Shown here piece after piece: positions 1 through 9,024 of a stretch of DNA of 64,000 nt. The stretch comes from Methylotenera sp. RIFCSPLOWO2_02_FULL_45_14. Its GTDB lineage: Bacteria; Pseudomonadota; Gammaproteobacteria; Burkholderiales; Methylophilaceae. The notes below the pieces were generated by a model, which searched no databases, was not told where the DNA came from, and saw only the letters and a program-made list of their open reading frames with translations. The stretch's first letter is position 1, and each line of letters starts with the position of its first letter. The stretch lies in NCBI GenBank assembly GCA_001803395.1, contig MHBU01000022.1, positions 1 to 64,000 on the forward strand, written 5' to 3'. A program made the position numbers and the translations under genes.

Positions 1-1
1 T

Positions 2-868
2 GGATTTGAACAACAGTGCATTCAAGTCCCTATTTCAAGATTACATTTTTCTAAAAAATTAGCGCCGACAATCAAGAGAAGTGTAAAGTATCAGCAAATA
101 AAATTATCGATCAAGGCCATTGGTTTAGTTGAGCCTCTCGTGGTGATTCCGCATCCTGAGCACAAAAATGATTTCTTAGTCCTTGATGGACACCTCCGAA
201 CAGAAGCACTTATTGAATTAAATGCGGAATATGCACTGTGTTTGATTTCTACTGATGATGAAGGGTTCACTTATAACAAAAATGTGAATCGGTTATCTGT
301 AGTTCAAGAGCATAGGATGATTGTGCGAGCTCATGAAAATGGTGTTGCGGCAGAAACTTTAGGTGCAGCATTGGGCGTTTCGGCGGACTCAATCCGCCAG
401 CGATTTAGGCTACTCGATGGAATTTGTAATGAGGCGATTAATTTACTAGCGGACAAGCCAATGCCACGAGGCGTATTTCCAGTCTTAAAAGGAATGAAAG
501 CATTCCGTCAGATTGATGTAGCCAACATAATGATTAATTTAAACAATTATTCATTGAAGTTTGCGAAGGCTATGCTGCATGCAACGCCTTCAGACCAGAT
601 TATTGAGAGCAAGAAAGTAAAGGTAGCAAACGGGAGTATGCTAGAGAGCTTGCAGAGACTTGAAAGAGAGCTGGCTCTTGTGCAGGCCGATACAAAGTTG
701 CTTGAGGAAAGCTATGGTCCTGCCAACCTTCAATTGACGATCATTAAAACGCATATTAGTAGCATTCTCGACAATGCTCGTGTCGTAAAATGGCTACTAA
801 AATCAAATCCTGAATATCTTGAGCAGTTGCAACTGATTGCAGAGTTAAAGCATGTTTCTGCAGTATAA
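2..868 (+). CDS. ParB/RepB-like plasmid partition protein (5' partial)
   Basis: The reading frame is open to the left edge (first full codon at base 2), so the gene starts outside the window; the GTG at 140 is internal. The visible 288 residues hold a ParB-type N-terminal segment with a VLDGHLRTEAL motif, resembling the ParB nuclease-like box (DGHHR), then a helix-turn-helix region (about 'AAETLGAALGVSADSIRQRF') and a C-terminal part like the RepB plasmid-partition family. Such proteins bind DNA and act in partition or regulation of plasmids and integrated elements. No parA partner is visible. It is the only gene here that looks accessory rather than core. The family call is by motif; the exact role is unknown. 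Confidence 0.75.
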   Translation, partial: GFEQQCIQVPISRLHFSKKLAPTIKRSVKYQQIKLSIKAIGLVEPLVVIPHPEHKNDFLVLDGHLRTEALIELNAEYALCLISTDDEGFTYNKNVNRLSVVQEHRMIVRAHENGVAAETLGAALGVSADSIRQRFRLLDGICNEAINLLADKPMPRGVFPVLKGMKAFRQIDVANIMINLNNYSLKFAKAMLHATPSDQIIESKKVKVANGSMLESLQRLERELALVQADTKLLEESYGPANLQLTIIKTHISSILDNARVVKWLLKSNPEYLEQLQLIAELKHVSAV

Positions 869-1313
869 CCTTGCAAGCAGGTGTTTCCGTTTGGGCAATG
901 GAAAATGGGATAGGCATCGCCACGAACCCGCTTAGTGCGATGAATTATGATCAGCATATTTATATATGCTGATTCTAAAACGGCTATCTATGCTGCGTTA
1001 TACCTTCCAATTTCTAAAAAACACGATTGGACGATATTGTTTACTACACGGATTAAAGTTGGGGAAGTATAAGAATACGCAAAGATATGCCTTTTTCAAG
1101 GAAGCTAGTTGTTCTGCATTTGTCAAAAGATCGTTGTTCATAAGCAATTTTTAATGAGTTAGTGACTAAATCTCATCAATTGAAGCTGATGTAAGCACCT
1201 TTTGCTCAAGGCTTAATTCAACTTTAATAAGGATGAACTCTTAGTGCCAAGAATGGCACTTCATATCATCTTTTGGTATAAATTTATCATTTATTACAAT
1301 AATTTATCATTAA
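869..1313. other. 445-base gap without a supported gene
   Basis: This AT-rich stretch separates the partition gene from lipA. I see no protein family in any frame. It contains a 9-bp perfect stem with a TTAT loop (TCAGCATAT at 951-959, ATATGCTGA at 964-972) and a 7-bp stem AGTGCCA / TGGCACT (1243-1249, 1254-1260, loop AGAA). The second lies about 55 bases past the lipA stop and could help end lipA transcripts, but has no good U-tract. The gap may mark the edge of an inserted element. Confidence 0.5.
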
Positions 1314-2297
1314 TTAGCGTATGTTAACATACTCTATCATTTGTTGTGCTTGTGCGTCAGCGTGATAACTACTTCTTACCATGGGGCCACTGGCGGTATT
1401 ATTAAAGCCCATGGCATCGGCTTTTTGTTTTAACGTTTCAAAAATTTGAGGTTCAACGTAACGCATCACAGGGTGATGATGAATACTTGGCTGTAAATAT
1501 TGCCCTAATGTGAGCATGCTTACGTTGTGTGCGCGTAAATCTTGCATTACGGCTAAAATTTCGTCATCTGTTTCACCAAGCCCCAGCATTAAGCCTGATT
1601 TTGTGGGGATATGCGGATAAATCTCGTTAAATGCCTTGAGTAAATTGAGCGAATTTTGATAATCCGAGCCTGGTCTTGCTTGTTTATAAAGCCGTGGAAT
1701 AGTCTCAAGATTATGATTCATGACATCGGGCGGTGCCTTAGTTAAAATCTGCATCGCAATATCCAGGCGACCACGAAAATCAGGGACTAGAATTTCTATT
1801 TTGATATTGGGAGACTGCGCACGCACGGCAGCGATGCAATCCACAAAGTGTTGTGCGCCACCGTCCTGTAAATCATCACGATCTACACTGGTAATAACCA
1901 CGTATTTGAGTTGCATTTGTGCAATGGTGCGTGCAAGGTTCTCTGGCTCATTGACATCAGGTGGTAGCGGCTTGCCATGGGCTACATCGCAGAATGGGCA
2001 GCGCCGCGTACAAATGTCCCCTAGAATCATAAACGTGGCGGTGCCGCTGCTAAAGCATTCGCCAATGTTGGGGCAGCTGGCTTCTTCACACACGGTATGC
2101 AGATTATTTTCACGCAGCACACGTTTTATTTCTTGATAACGCGCGCCATCGGGCGCTTTCATGCGGATCCATTCAGGTTTGCGTTGAATCGGTTGTGGAA
2201 TGATTTTGATTGGAATACGCGAAGTTTTTGCCGCGTCAATTTCTTTTACTCCGGCGATTTTGGGGCTGGCAACTTTATTGGGTGTAGCGTTAGTCAT
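1314..2297 (-). CDS. lipA: Lipoyl synthase LipA
   Basis: Radical-SAM enzyme that inserts two sulfurs into protein-bound octanoyl groups to make the lipoyl cofactor of 2-oxoacid dehydrogenases and the glycine cleavage system. The auxiliary cluster motif [12 protein letters not shown] (C70, C75, C81) and the radical-SAM motif CTRRCPFC (C96, C100, C103) are both intact. I chose the ATG at 2297 (327 aa, starting MTNATPNKV) because a GGAA-like site lies 7-9 bases ahead of it. An upstream ATG at 2330 would lengthen it by 11 residues and overlap lipB. It is the last gene of the ybeD-lipB-lipA run and uses LipB's product. Confidence 0.97.
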   Translation of the reverse strand: MTNATPNKVASPKIAGVKEIDAAKTSRIPIKIIPQPIQRKPEWIRMKAPDGARYQEIKRVLRENNLHTVCEEASCPNIGECFSSGTATFMILGDICTRRCPFCDVAHGKPLPPDVNEPENLARTIAQMQLKYVVITSVDRDDLQDGGAQHFVDCIAAVRAQSPNIKIEILVPDFRGRLDIAMQILTKAPPDVMNHNLETIPRLYKQARPGSDYQNSLNLLKAFNEIYPHIPTKSGLMLGLGETDDEILAVMQDLRAHNVSMLTLGQYLQPSIHHHPVMRYVEPQIFETLKQKADAMGFNNTASGPMVRSSYHADAQAQQMIEYVNIR

Positions 2298-2310
2298 GCT
2301 TATTTCCGTA

Positions 2311-2961
2311 TCACGAGTCAAGTGACTCATGCAATTGTTCTAATTTAGCGGTGAGTTTTTGTACTAACAATTCACCTAATGTTTGTGTATTTGCCGTAAT
2401 GCCTAAATCTTTAGTTTGTGTGACTTTTAAACCCGCGTAGCCGCATGGGTCTATTGCCTCAAATGGGGTCAAATCCATCTCAACATTGAGACTTAATCCA
2501 TGATAACAGCAATTATTTTTGATGCGTAAGCCAAGTGATGCGATTTTGGCAATTTGAGTGCCTTTAAGTTGCACATAAACGCCAGGTGCATCTTTTTGTG
2601 ACGTTGCGCTAACGTCGTAGCCTGCCAGTAATTCTATCACCGTATTTTCGAGGAGGCTGACTAGGCTACGGATATTGAGCTTGCGACGCGTTAAATCCAG
2701 CAATACATAAATGATAATTTGTCCCGGACCGTGATAAGTGATTTTTCCACCACGGTCAGCGTTGATGACGGGAATGTCATCGCGCAAAGGCAAGCGCACC
2801 TGTTTGCGATTAAGTCCTAGTGTATAAACGGACGGATGCTCAGTAAGCCATAGTTCATCAGGGGTGTCGCCTGTGCGCTCGGTAGTAAAGTGCTGCATGG
2901 CAAGGCTGGTGGTTTCAAATTCTGTAACACCTAAACGCCGTATTGTTAAAGGCTGTTGCAT
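2311..2961 (-). CDS. lipB: Octanoyltransferase LipB
   Basis: Transfers octanoate from acyl carrier protein to the lipoyl domains of target enzymes, the step before LipA. The 216-residue protein has the family motif [12 protein letters not shown] (residues 70-81), the conserved Lys in AKIASLG (K139) and the catalytic Cys in DPCGYAG (C173). The length is normal. It sits 16 bases after ybeD and 13 bases before the chosen lipA start, so the three genes are very likely co-transcribed. Confidence 0.97.
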   Translation of the reverse strand: MQQPLTIRRLGVTEFETTSLAMQHFTTERTGDTPDELWLTEHPSVYTLGLNRKQVRLPLRDDIPVINADRGGKITYHGPGQIIIYVLLDLTRRKLNIRSLVSLLENTVIELLAGYDVSATSQKDAPGVYVQLKGTQIAKIASLGLRIKNNCCYHGLSLNVEMDLTPFEAIDPCGYAGLKVTQTKDLGITANTQTLGELLVQKLTAKLEQLHESLDS

Positions 2962-2977
2962 GACGAGCTAATTGTAG

Positions 2978-3259
2978 TTAAAGCGCAAATTTCACTAGGG
3001 GGTGTGCGCTCAACAGGCGGTAGATATCATCTAATTGTGCTTGTGAGACTACATGCACGGTGCAAGTGAGGCTGATATATTTACCCGCAGAACTCGCACG
3101 CATTTCTACCTGTTCTGCACTAAATGTTGGGGCTATGGTTTGAATGGCAGCAATAATCGAAGCAGAAAACGCTTCTTGCGTTTCCCCCATGACTTTGATG
3201 GCAAAGTCACAAGGAAAATCGATTAACGGAGGTGCGGTGTGTGGCTCAATGTAGGTCAT
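2978..3259 (-). CDS. ybeD: YbeD family protein (DUF493)
   Basis: A 93-residue protein of the YbeD/DUF493 family, recognised by the opening LIDFPCDFAIKVMG, the middle ISLTCTVHV and a short C-terminal helix ending in a hydrophobic stretch. The family has an ACT-like fold and no settled function; a regulatory role linked to lipoylation has been suggested mainly because it lies next to lipB in many proteobacteria, as here. It follows dacA by 16 bases and precedes lipB by 16 bases. Confidence 0.9.
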   Translation of the reverse strand: MTYIEPHTAPPLIDFPCDFAIKVMGETQEAFSASIIAAIQTIAPTFSAEQVEMRASSAGKYISLTCTVHVVSQAQLDDIYRLLSAHPLVKFAL

Positions 3260-3275
3260 GAACGTTGTAAATCAC

Positions 3276-4454
3276 TTATTGTATTAGCAATTTAATTGAG
3301 TCCCACGCACGGCCTAAAATACCTGCGGCGTCAATTGATTTTGCTGCAACCAAAGCGCGCTCATCTATGATTTTGCCATTGAGTGTGAATTTTACTTTGC
3401 CTATCACTTGCCCTTTTTTTATCGGTGCAATTAATGGTTGCGTGCTTGAGACTAGGGCTTTGACGTTGGCATATTCACCTTTGGGTAGCGTGAGATATAA
3501 ATCGTTGGCGACCGTAGAAGCTAATTGATTTTCGCTACCTTTCCATATTTTAAGCTGGCTGATAGTCTGCCCTTGTTTGTAAACTAGCGTGGAATCAAAA
3601 AATTGGAATCCATAGTTGAGCAATTTTTGGCTTTCTGTTGCACGGGCAGCATCGGTCGGTGCTCCCAACACTACTGAAATGCGGCGTGTAGTATCGCGTT
3701 TTGCAGAAGAAATTAAACAATAACCGGCTGACTCTGTATGCCCTGTTTTCATGCCATCAACAAAAGGGTCTAACCATAACAAGCGGTTACGATTGGGTTG
3801 TTTAATGTTGTTGTAAGTGTATTCTTTAACAGAATATAAGCGCTTATATTCTGCTGGAAAGTCACGTATTAAGGCAGTGGCTAAGGTGGATAAATCTTCA
3901 GCAGTAGTGTAATGCTGTGCGTCCGGTAGACCGGTGGCATTCATATAATGCGTGTTTTTCATACCTAGGCGTTGTGCCTCTTTGTTCATCATGCCAGAAA
4001 ATTGCTCTTCCGTGCTAGCAATGCCCTCTGCCAAAGCAATAGAAGCATCATTGCCAGATTGAATAATCATGCCATGTAAAAGCTCATCTACAGTAACCGG
4101 TTTATTTGGCTCGATAAACATTTTAGAGCCTTCAACTTTCCACGCAATTTCGCTGACAGGCAATGTTTGAGTGAGTTGTAGGTGTCCGTTTTTTAATGCT
4201 TTAAAGCTTAAATAAGCGGTCATTATTTTGGTTAATGAGGCTGGTTCAACACGCATATTGCCATTTTTGGTAGCAATAATATGACCACTGTTAAAGTCTT
4301 TGAGCAAGTAGGCATTAACTGCCAGGTCTGGTGGCGGCGCAATTTGTGCATTATTGGCATGTGCAAGCGGACTGAAAAATAAAGAAGCGGCTAATGTGCT
4401 TGCGCTAACACTGCTGATAATAGAAATTAGGAATGGATGTTTAATAATTTGCAT
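3276..4454 (-). CDS. dacA: D-alanyl-D-alanine carboxypeptidase (PBP5/6 type)
   Basis: Low-molecular-weight penicillin-binding protein that trims the terminal D-Ala from peptidoglycan pentapeptides in the periplasm. All three active-site motifs are present: SLTK (S73, K76), SGN (133-135) and KTG (236-238). An N-terminal signal peptide ends near AHA-NN (about residue 33), and the C-terminal part matches the PBP5-associated beta domain, ending in an amphipathic helix (ILGRAWDSIKLL) that would anchor it to the membrane. It belongs to the wall-synthesis block with rlpA, rodA and mrdA. The symbol could equally be dacC; the function is secure. Confidence 0.95.
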   Translation of the reverse strand: MQIIKHPFLISIISSVSASTLAASLFFSPLAHANNAQIAPPPDLAVNAYLLKDFNSGHIIATKNGNMRVEPASLTKIMTAYLSFKALKNGHLQLTQTLPVSEIAWKVEGSKMFIEPNKPVTVDELLHGMIIQSGNDASIALAEGIASTEEQFSGMMNKEAQRLGMKNTHYMNATGLPDAQHYTTAEDLSTLATALIRDFPAEYKRLYSVKEYTYNNIKQPNRNRLLWLDPFVDGMKTGHTESAGYCLISSAKRDTTRRISVVLGAPTDAARATESQKLLNYGFQFFDSTLVYKQGQTISQLKIWKGSENQLASTVANDLYLTLPKGEYANVKALVSSTQPLIAPIKKGQVIGKVKFTLNGKIIDERALVAAKSIDAAGILGRAWDSIKLLIQ

Positions 4455-4472
4455 GTGATTTTATGTGAGTAA

Positions 4473-5477
4473 TTACTGATTGGTAACGATTGCGGAAATG
4501 TTTAATTGTTGACGCACTTTACTGGCGGAAATATCGGCCTCTTTTTTGGTATCAAAAGGACCTATTTTGATGCGATACAAGCCGTTATTATACACGTTAG
4601 CAACGGCGGCATTGCCGCCAATGTCTAAGCCTAGAATTTTCTTTTGTAATAATTCACCATTATTTTCATTTTTGAATGCGCCAATTTGCACATAATAACT
4701 AGAGAGGTTTGTATCTAGATTGTTGTTAGCAACCACTTGGGCTGGGACAGTGTTATTGGTGGTAACAGGCGTTATTGTTGCGGTTTGTGCAGCTTGCAAA
4801 GGCCTAGGTGCGGCGGTGTTCATGGCTTCTGCGTTGCGGTTGTTGGCGATTTTTTGCATGGCTTCAGCACGGGTGTCAATAGCTTCCACTTCTACCAGGC
4901 CGCTACCTTGCGCAGTTAGGCGTAGTTTATAAGCGGCAGCATAAGATAAGTCTAATAGACGCTCGTGTTTAAAGGGACCGCGGTCGTTGATGCGCACCAC
5001 TACGGAACGGCCGTTTTCAGGATTGGTGACTTTGACGTAACTGGGGATGGGTAGGGTAGTGTGCGCGCCTGTCATGGCGTACATATCATAAATTTCACCA
5101 CTGGATGTTTTTTGACCGTGATAGCGTTTGCCATACCATGAAGCCATGCCTTGTTTAACGTAAGGGGCGTAGCTGGTCATGGGCGTGTATTTTTGACCTA
5201 AAGCAGAATACGGTCTATTGGCACGTGTGAACGGCTTTTCCGTTTTAAGTGCTGCATCAGGAATAAGATCAATGTCTGCAGGCGCATTATCCCCAGGCCC
5301 GTCATCTAAATAATAGCCGCCTTTTGTTGCGGAAGGCGACTTGGTTTCTGACGCTGATTTTGGAGCAGAGGCTTGCGTGTTTGGTGCGGGACTATTTTGT
5401 TTTTGTACAGATTTTCCACCACATGCTACCAAGAGCATAATGCATACGATGATAAGACCTTGTTGTAAGCGAATCAT
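4473..5477 (-). CDS. rlpA: RlpA family lipoprotein with SPOR domain
   Basis: Septal-ring lipoprotein of the RlpA family, whose members are lytic transglycosylases acting on glycan strands lacking stem peptides. A lipoprotein signal with lipobox LLVAC (C19) is followed by a Ser/Ala/Pro/Lys-rich linker, a double-psi beta-barrel domain with GMASWYGKRYHGQKTSSGE and RINDRGPF (about residues 110-200), a second linker and a C-terminal SPOR domain (about 258-334, SSYYVQIGAF) that binds denuded peptidoglycan at division sites. It lies 25 bases after rodA and 18 bases before dacA. Confidence 0.95.
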   Translation of the reverse strand: MIRLQQGLIIVCIMLLVACGGKSVQKQNSPAPNTQASAPKSASETKSPSATKGGYYLDDGPGDNAPADIDLIPDAALKTEKPFTRANRPYSALGQKYTPMTSYAPYVKQGMASWYGKRYHGQKTSSGEIYDMYAMTGAHTTLPIPSYVKVTNPENGRSVVVRINDRGPFKHERLLDLSYAAAYKLRLTAQGSGLVEVEAIDTRAEAMQKIANNRNAEAMNTAAPRPLQAAQTATITPVTTNNTVPAQVVANNNLDTNLSSYYVQIGAFKNENNGELLQKKILGLDIGGNAAVANVYNNGLYRIKIGPFDTKKEADISASKVRQQLNISAIVTNQ

Positions 5478-5502
5478 TCAGTAACCTCCATTTAACTTAA
5501 GC

Positions 5503-6597
5503 TTAGGTTGCGACCAGTTTTTTATGGGTTTGTATGCTCATCAAAATGCCAAAACTTAAGCAGAGCATCACCATAGAAGTGCCCCCATAACTAATTAAAG
5601 GCAATGGTACGCCAACCACAGGCAAAATGCCGCTGACCATGCCCATGTTCACAAAAGCGTAGGTGAAAAAAGTGAGCGTAATGCTACCTGCCAATAATCT
5701 AGAAAATGTACTTTGCGCCTGCGAGGCAATCATGAGCCCGCGAATGATAATAAGGCTAAAAAGACTAAGTAACAACATATTACCTAAAAAGCCAAATTCT
5801 TCACTAAACACGGCAAAAATAAAGTCTGTTGTGCGTTCAGGTAAAAAATCAAGTTGTGTTTGGGTGCCATTTAACCAACCCTTACCTGCGGAGCCACCCG
5901 AGCCAATGGCGATAATCGCTTGTATGGTATGGTAGCCTGCACCAAGCGGATCTTGCGTTGGGTCAAATAAAATTTCTATGCGGCGGCGTTGATAATCATG
6001 CAGCATAGACCAAAAAACGGGTGTGAGGCCAGCGAGTAAAGTAATGCCCCCTAATAAAAATTTCCAATTTAAGCCCGCTAAAAAAAGAATAAAAAAACCA
6101 GAGGCTGTGATAAGTAATGAAGTGCCCAAATCAGGCTGTTTCATGATGAGTGCTACTGGTATGGCTAGCAGTAATCCACCAAATGCAAAATGGCTGGCTT
6201 TGGGCTTGCCTTCGCGTTTAGAAAAATACCAAGCGAGCATCATGGGTAGCGCAATGCGCATAATCTCTGAGGGCTGAATGTGGATAATGCCGACATTAAG
6301 CCAACGGCGCGCGCCGTGGCTAATGGTGCCAAACAGGGCAACGCCAATGAGTAATGCAACGCCCAACAAATAAAGCGGTAGCGCAAAGCGTTCTAGCTGG
6401 TTAGGTGGAATGTTTGCAACCACCCACAGCACGCTGAGCGCTACCGCAATGTTAATACCGTGCGCATATACACGTTCAAAACTTTGACCAGACGCACTGT
6501 ACAGCACGAACAAGCTCGCCAATAACGTAAACAACAAACAGGTCATTAAGAATGCGTCTATATGTTTAACGAGATGATGGAATAATCGACTAATCAT
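5503..6597 (-). CDS. rodA: Rod-shape SEDS glycosyltransferase RodA
   Basis: Polytopic SEDS-family peptidoglycan glycosyltransferase that works with PBP2 during cell elongation. About ten hydrophobic segments are visible, together with SEDS landmarks such as WLNVGIIHIQPSEIMRIALP, KQPDLGTSLL and the C-terminal VVGVPLPLISYGGTS. The start at 6597 (MISRLFHHLVKH, 364 aa) is the family start; the frame remains open upstream but that stretch lies inside mrdA. The ATG at 6597 overlaps the mrdA stop by 8 bases, which suggests translational coupling and fits equal production of the two partners. Confidence 0.96.
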   Translation of the reverse strand: MISRLFHHLVKHIDAFLMTCLLFTLLASLFVLYSASGQSFERVYAHGINIAVALSVLWVVANIPPNQLERFALPLYLLGVALLIGVALFGTISHGARRWLNVGIIHIQPSEIMRIALPMMLAWYFSKREGKPKASHFAFGGLLLAIPVALIMKQPDLGTSLLITASGFFILFLAGLNWKFLLGGITLLAGLTPVFWSMLHDYQRRRIEILFDPTQDPLGAGYHTIQAIIAIGSGGSAGKGWLNGTQTQLDFLPERTTDFIFAVFSEEFGFLGNMLLLSLFSLIIIRGLMIASQAQSTFSRLLAGSITLTFFTYAFVNMGMVSGILPVVGVPLPLISYGGTSMVMLCLSFGILMSIQTHKKLVAT

Positions 6598-8542
6598 GAA
6601 ATTCCTCTTCCGGTACGAGTGGCTGCGTTGTTGCGGGCGTGTTGCCAGTCGCGTTAGCCGGCTTTTTAACGTCTGTTTTTGCAGTTTCCACGTTTGGCAG
6701 TTTACCCAATAAATAATAGTCCATGACTTTTCTGGCAATGGGACCTGCCGCAGAACCGCCATGGCCACCATTTTCAACAATCACGGCCAAGGCAATTTGG
6801 GGGTCTTCAGCGGGTGCGAAAGCAATGAACAATGCATGATCGCGATGACGCTCATTGATGGTGTGTTCATTGTATTTTTCATTTTGCCTAATACCGATGA
6901 CTTGTGCGGTACCCGTTTTAGCCGCAATGTTATAGCCTGCATTGGCACCGATACTTGCCGCCGTGCCGCCAGGTAACGTCACATCAACCATGCCGCGCCT
7001 CACAATATCTATATTGCCAGGATTAAGCGTTATTTTATCTTGCACGACGGGTGGTGCAATGTGACGCTTACCTGTGAGTGAATTTTGAATTTGCGCGACT
7101 AAATGCGGCTTCATGGCAACCCCATCATTGGCCAAAATAGCGGTCGCTTGCGCAAGCTGCAATGGTGTTACCAGGGTGTAGCCTTGCCCAATCCCAACAA
7201 TTACGGTTTCACCTGGGTACCAAGGTTGCTTAAAGCGCCGCATTTTCCATTCAGGAGTAGGTAGCAGACCTTCAATTTCGCCCTTGATATCAAAGTCACT
7301 TCTTCTGCCAAAACCAAAGTGGCGTACAAATGAGGTCAGTTTTTCGATGCCGAGCTCCATGGCTAAACCATAGAAAAACGTATCGCAAGAAATGGTAATG
7401 GCGCGCTGCATGTCAACAATGCCATGCCCGCTTGGCTTCCAATCGCGGTAGCGATGGCTGCTATTGGGTAAAGTAAAGAAGCCGGCATCATGAATTGCAA
7501 AAGGCGGCGTGCGTTTGCCGGCTTCTAGCCCTGCAAGCGCAACAAACGGCTTAAATGTAGAGCCTGGCGGGTAAATGCCACGTAATGGACGGTTGATTAA
7601 AGGTTTATCTAGTGAGTCATTGAGTAATTTCCAATTTTCAGTATCAATACCACCTACAAATAAGTTAGGGTCAAATGTTGGCTGGCTCACGTAACTTAAC
7701 ACTTCGCCAGTTTTAGGGTTAATGGCAACAAGCGCCCCGCGTCGATCACCAAATGCTGTTTCGGCAATTTCTTGTAGTTTGCTGTCTGCTGACAAAATGA
7801 GGTCGTCACCTGGTATCGGCGCGTTGCTTGATAACACGCGCACCGCATGGCCATCGGCATCGACTTCTACTTGTTGAGAGCCTGTGGTGCCATGTAATTG
7901 ACGTTCATAAAATTGCTCCAGTCCGCTTTTGCCAATGTGGTCAGAGCCTTTGTAGTTGGAAAGGTCACCAGACTTTTCAAGGTCGGCTAAATCTTTATCG
8001 TTAATGCGCCCAATATACCCCACCATGTGCGCGCCAAGCTTACCTAACGGATAGTGCCTAAACAGACGCGACTTGATTTCCACCCCGGGAAAACGGTAAT
8101 GATTCACTGCAAATTTAGCGGCTTCGACTTCATTGAGGTGTGTGCGAATCGGCACACTTTCGAAGTTGCGGCTTTCTTGTCTGAGCTTATTAAAGCGTTT
8201 GCGGTCGAGCGAGCTTATTTCAACAAATTGGCTAATTTCAGCAATGGTGGCTTCAAGGTCTTTAATTTTTGAAGGGGTAATCTCTAGCGTATAAACAAAA
8301 AAATTGTGGGCGAGCACTACACCATTTTTATCCAGAATTAAGCCCCGATTCGGTACGATAGGGATTAAAGAAATGCGATTGTTTTCAGCCAGCGTTTGGT
8401 AATGGTTATATTGTTTAACTTGCAGGTAATAAAATCGAGAGGTAAGTAGCGCGAATAGACTTAACACGACTAAGGCGGTAAATCCTAAGCGCAGCCTGAA
8501 ATAATACTGCTCGTGTAGGTAATTTCTAAGTTCTGCCCCCAT
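6590..8542 (-). CDS. mrdA: Penicillin-binding protein 2 (MrdA)
   Basis: Transpeptidase of the elongation machinery that cross-links strands made by RodA. After a single N-terminal membrane anchor (about residues 20-40) come the PBP dimerisation domain and the transpeptidase domain with STFK (S328, K331), SCD (385-387, the SxN-equivalent) and KTG (542-544). The last 35 or so residues form a Pro/Thr/Ala-rich tail typical of the family. At 650 residues the length is normal. It follows mreD by 2 bases and overlaps rodA by 8, so mreCD-mrdA-rodA forms one tightly packed unit. Confidence 0.97.
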   Translation of the reverse strand: MGAELRNYLHEQYYFRLRLGFTALVVLSLFALLTSRFYYLQVKQYNHYQTLAENNRISLIPIVPNRGLILDKNGVVLAHNFFVYTLEITPSKIKDLEATIAEISQFVEISSLDRKRFNKLRQESRNFESVPIRTHLNEVEAAKFAVNHYRFPGVEIKSRLFRHYPLGKLGAHMVGYIGRINDKDLADLEKSGDLSNYKGSDHIGKSGLEQFYERQLHGTTGSQQVEVDADGHAVRVLSSNAPIPGDDLILSADSKLQEIAETAFGDRRGALVAINPKTGEVLSYVSQPTFDPNLFVGGIDTENWKLLNDSLDKPLINRPLRGIYPPGSTFKPFVALAGLEAGKRTPPFAIHDAGFFTLPNSSHRYRDWKPSGHGIVDMQRAITISCDTFFYGLAMELGIEKLTSFVRHFGFGRRSDFDIKGEIEGLLPTPEWKMRRFKQPWYPGETVIVGIGQGYTLVTPLQLAQATAILANDGVAMKPHLVAQIQNSLTGKRHIAPPVVQDKITLNPGNIDIVRRGMVDVTLPGGTAASIGANAGYNIAAKTGTAQVIGIRQNEKYNEHTINERHRDHALFIAFAPAEDPQIALAVIVENGGHGGSAAGPIARKVMDYYLLGKLPNVETAKTDVKKPANATGNTPATTQPLVPEEEFHD

Positions 8543-8544
8543 GT

Positions 8545-9024
8545 TTAACTACCGCGAGAATGCCTGCCAGTGTTTAAACCTAGCGTGACCGCAAGTTGCC
8601 ATATTAAAACACCTGTGATGCTAGGTAAAAAATAAGCCCAACCCAGCCACTCTGTGCCAGCAAAGGTTTTGAGTATGAGTAAAACAATCTGCGAAAGAAT
8701 AAGTAATGAGAATACATAAACTAATTGCTGTGTGCTGTTAAACAACACTAAGCGGCGCTGATACACTACGGCCACAAAAGTAGTCACGGTGTATGCGAGT
8801 GCATATTGACCAAAGATGCCACCCGTTGCCAAGTCAACCAACAACCCTACAAACCATGCGGTACCTACGTTGCATTGGTTTGGTGCGCGTAGTAGCCAAT
8901 AGATAATGACCAGCAGCATAAAATCAGGGCGCAACCAGAGGGCAATGCCAGACCATGGAATAAGCAAGCAGATAAATGCCAATAGTAGCGAAAGGTATAT
9001 AAATTTGAGCTGGCTATTATGCAT
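8545..9024 (-). CDS. mreD: Rod-shape determining protein MreD
   Basis: Small integral membrane protein of the elongasome. Its 159 residues contain about five hydrophobic segments and no soluble domain, the normal MreD layout. Sequence conservation in this family is low, so the call rests mainly on position: it overlaps mreC by 8 bases and ends 2 bases before mrdA, in the order mreC-mreD-mrdA-rodA conserved across proteobacteria. It helps couple MreB filaments in the cytoplasm to the periplasmic synthases. Confidence 0.93.
   Translation of the reverse strand: MHNSQLKFIYLSLLLAFICLLIPWSGIALWLRPDFMLLVIIYWLLRAPNQCNVGTAWFVGLLVDLATGGIFGQYALAYTVTTFVAVVYQRRLVLFNSTQQLVYVFSLLILSQIVLLILKTFAGTEWLGWAYFLPSITGVLIWQLAVTLGLNTGRHSRGS

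Noticed and set aside
966-1154. 62-residue open frame in the gap left of lipA
   Set aside because: No recognisable family, no good ribosome site, and it begins in a hairpin; treated as chance.
6598-6780. N-terminal extension of rodA
   Set aside because: Lies wholly inside mrdA in another frame; the ATG at 6597 gives the canonical RodA start.
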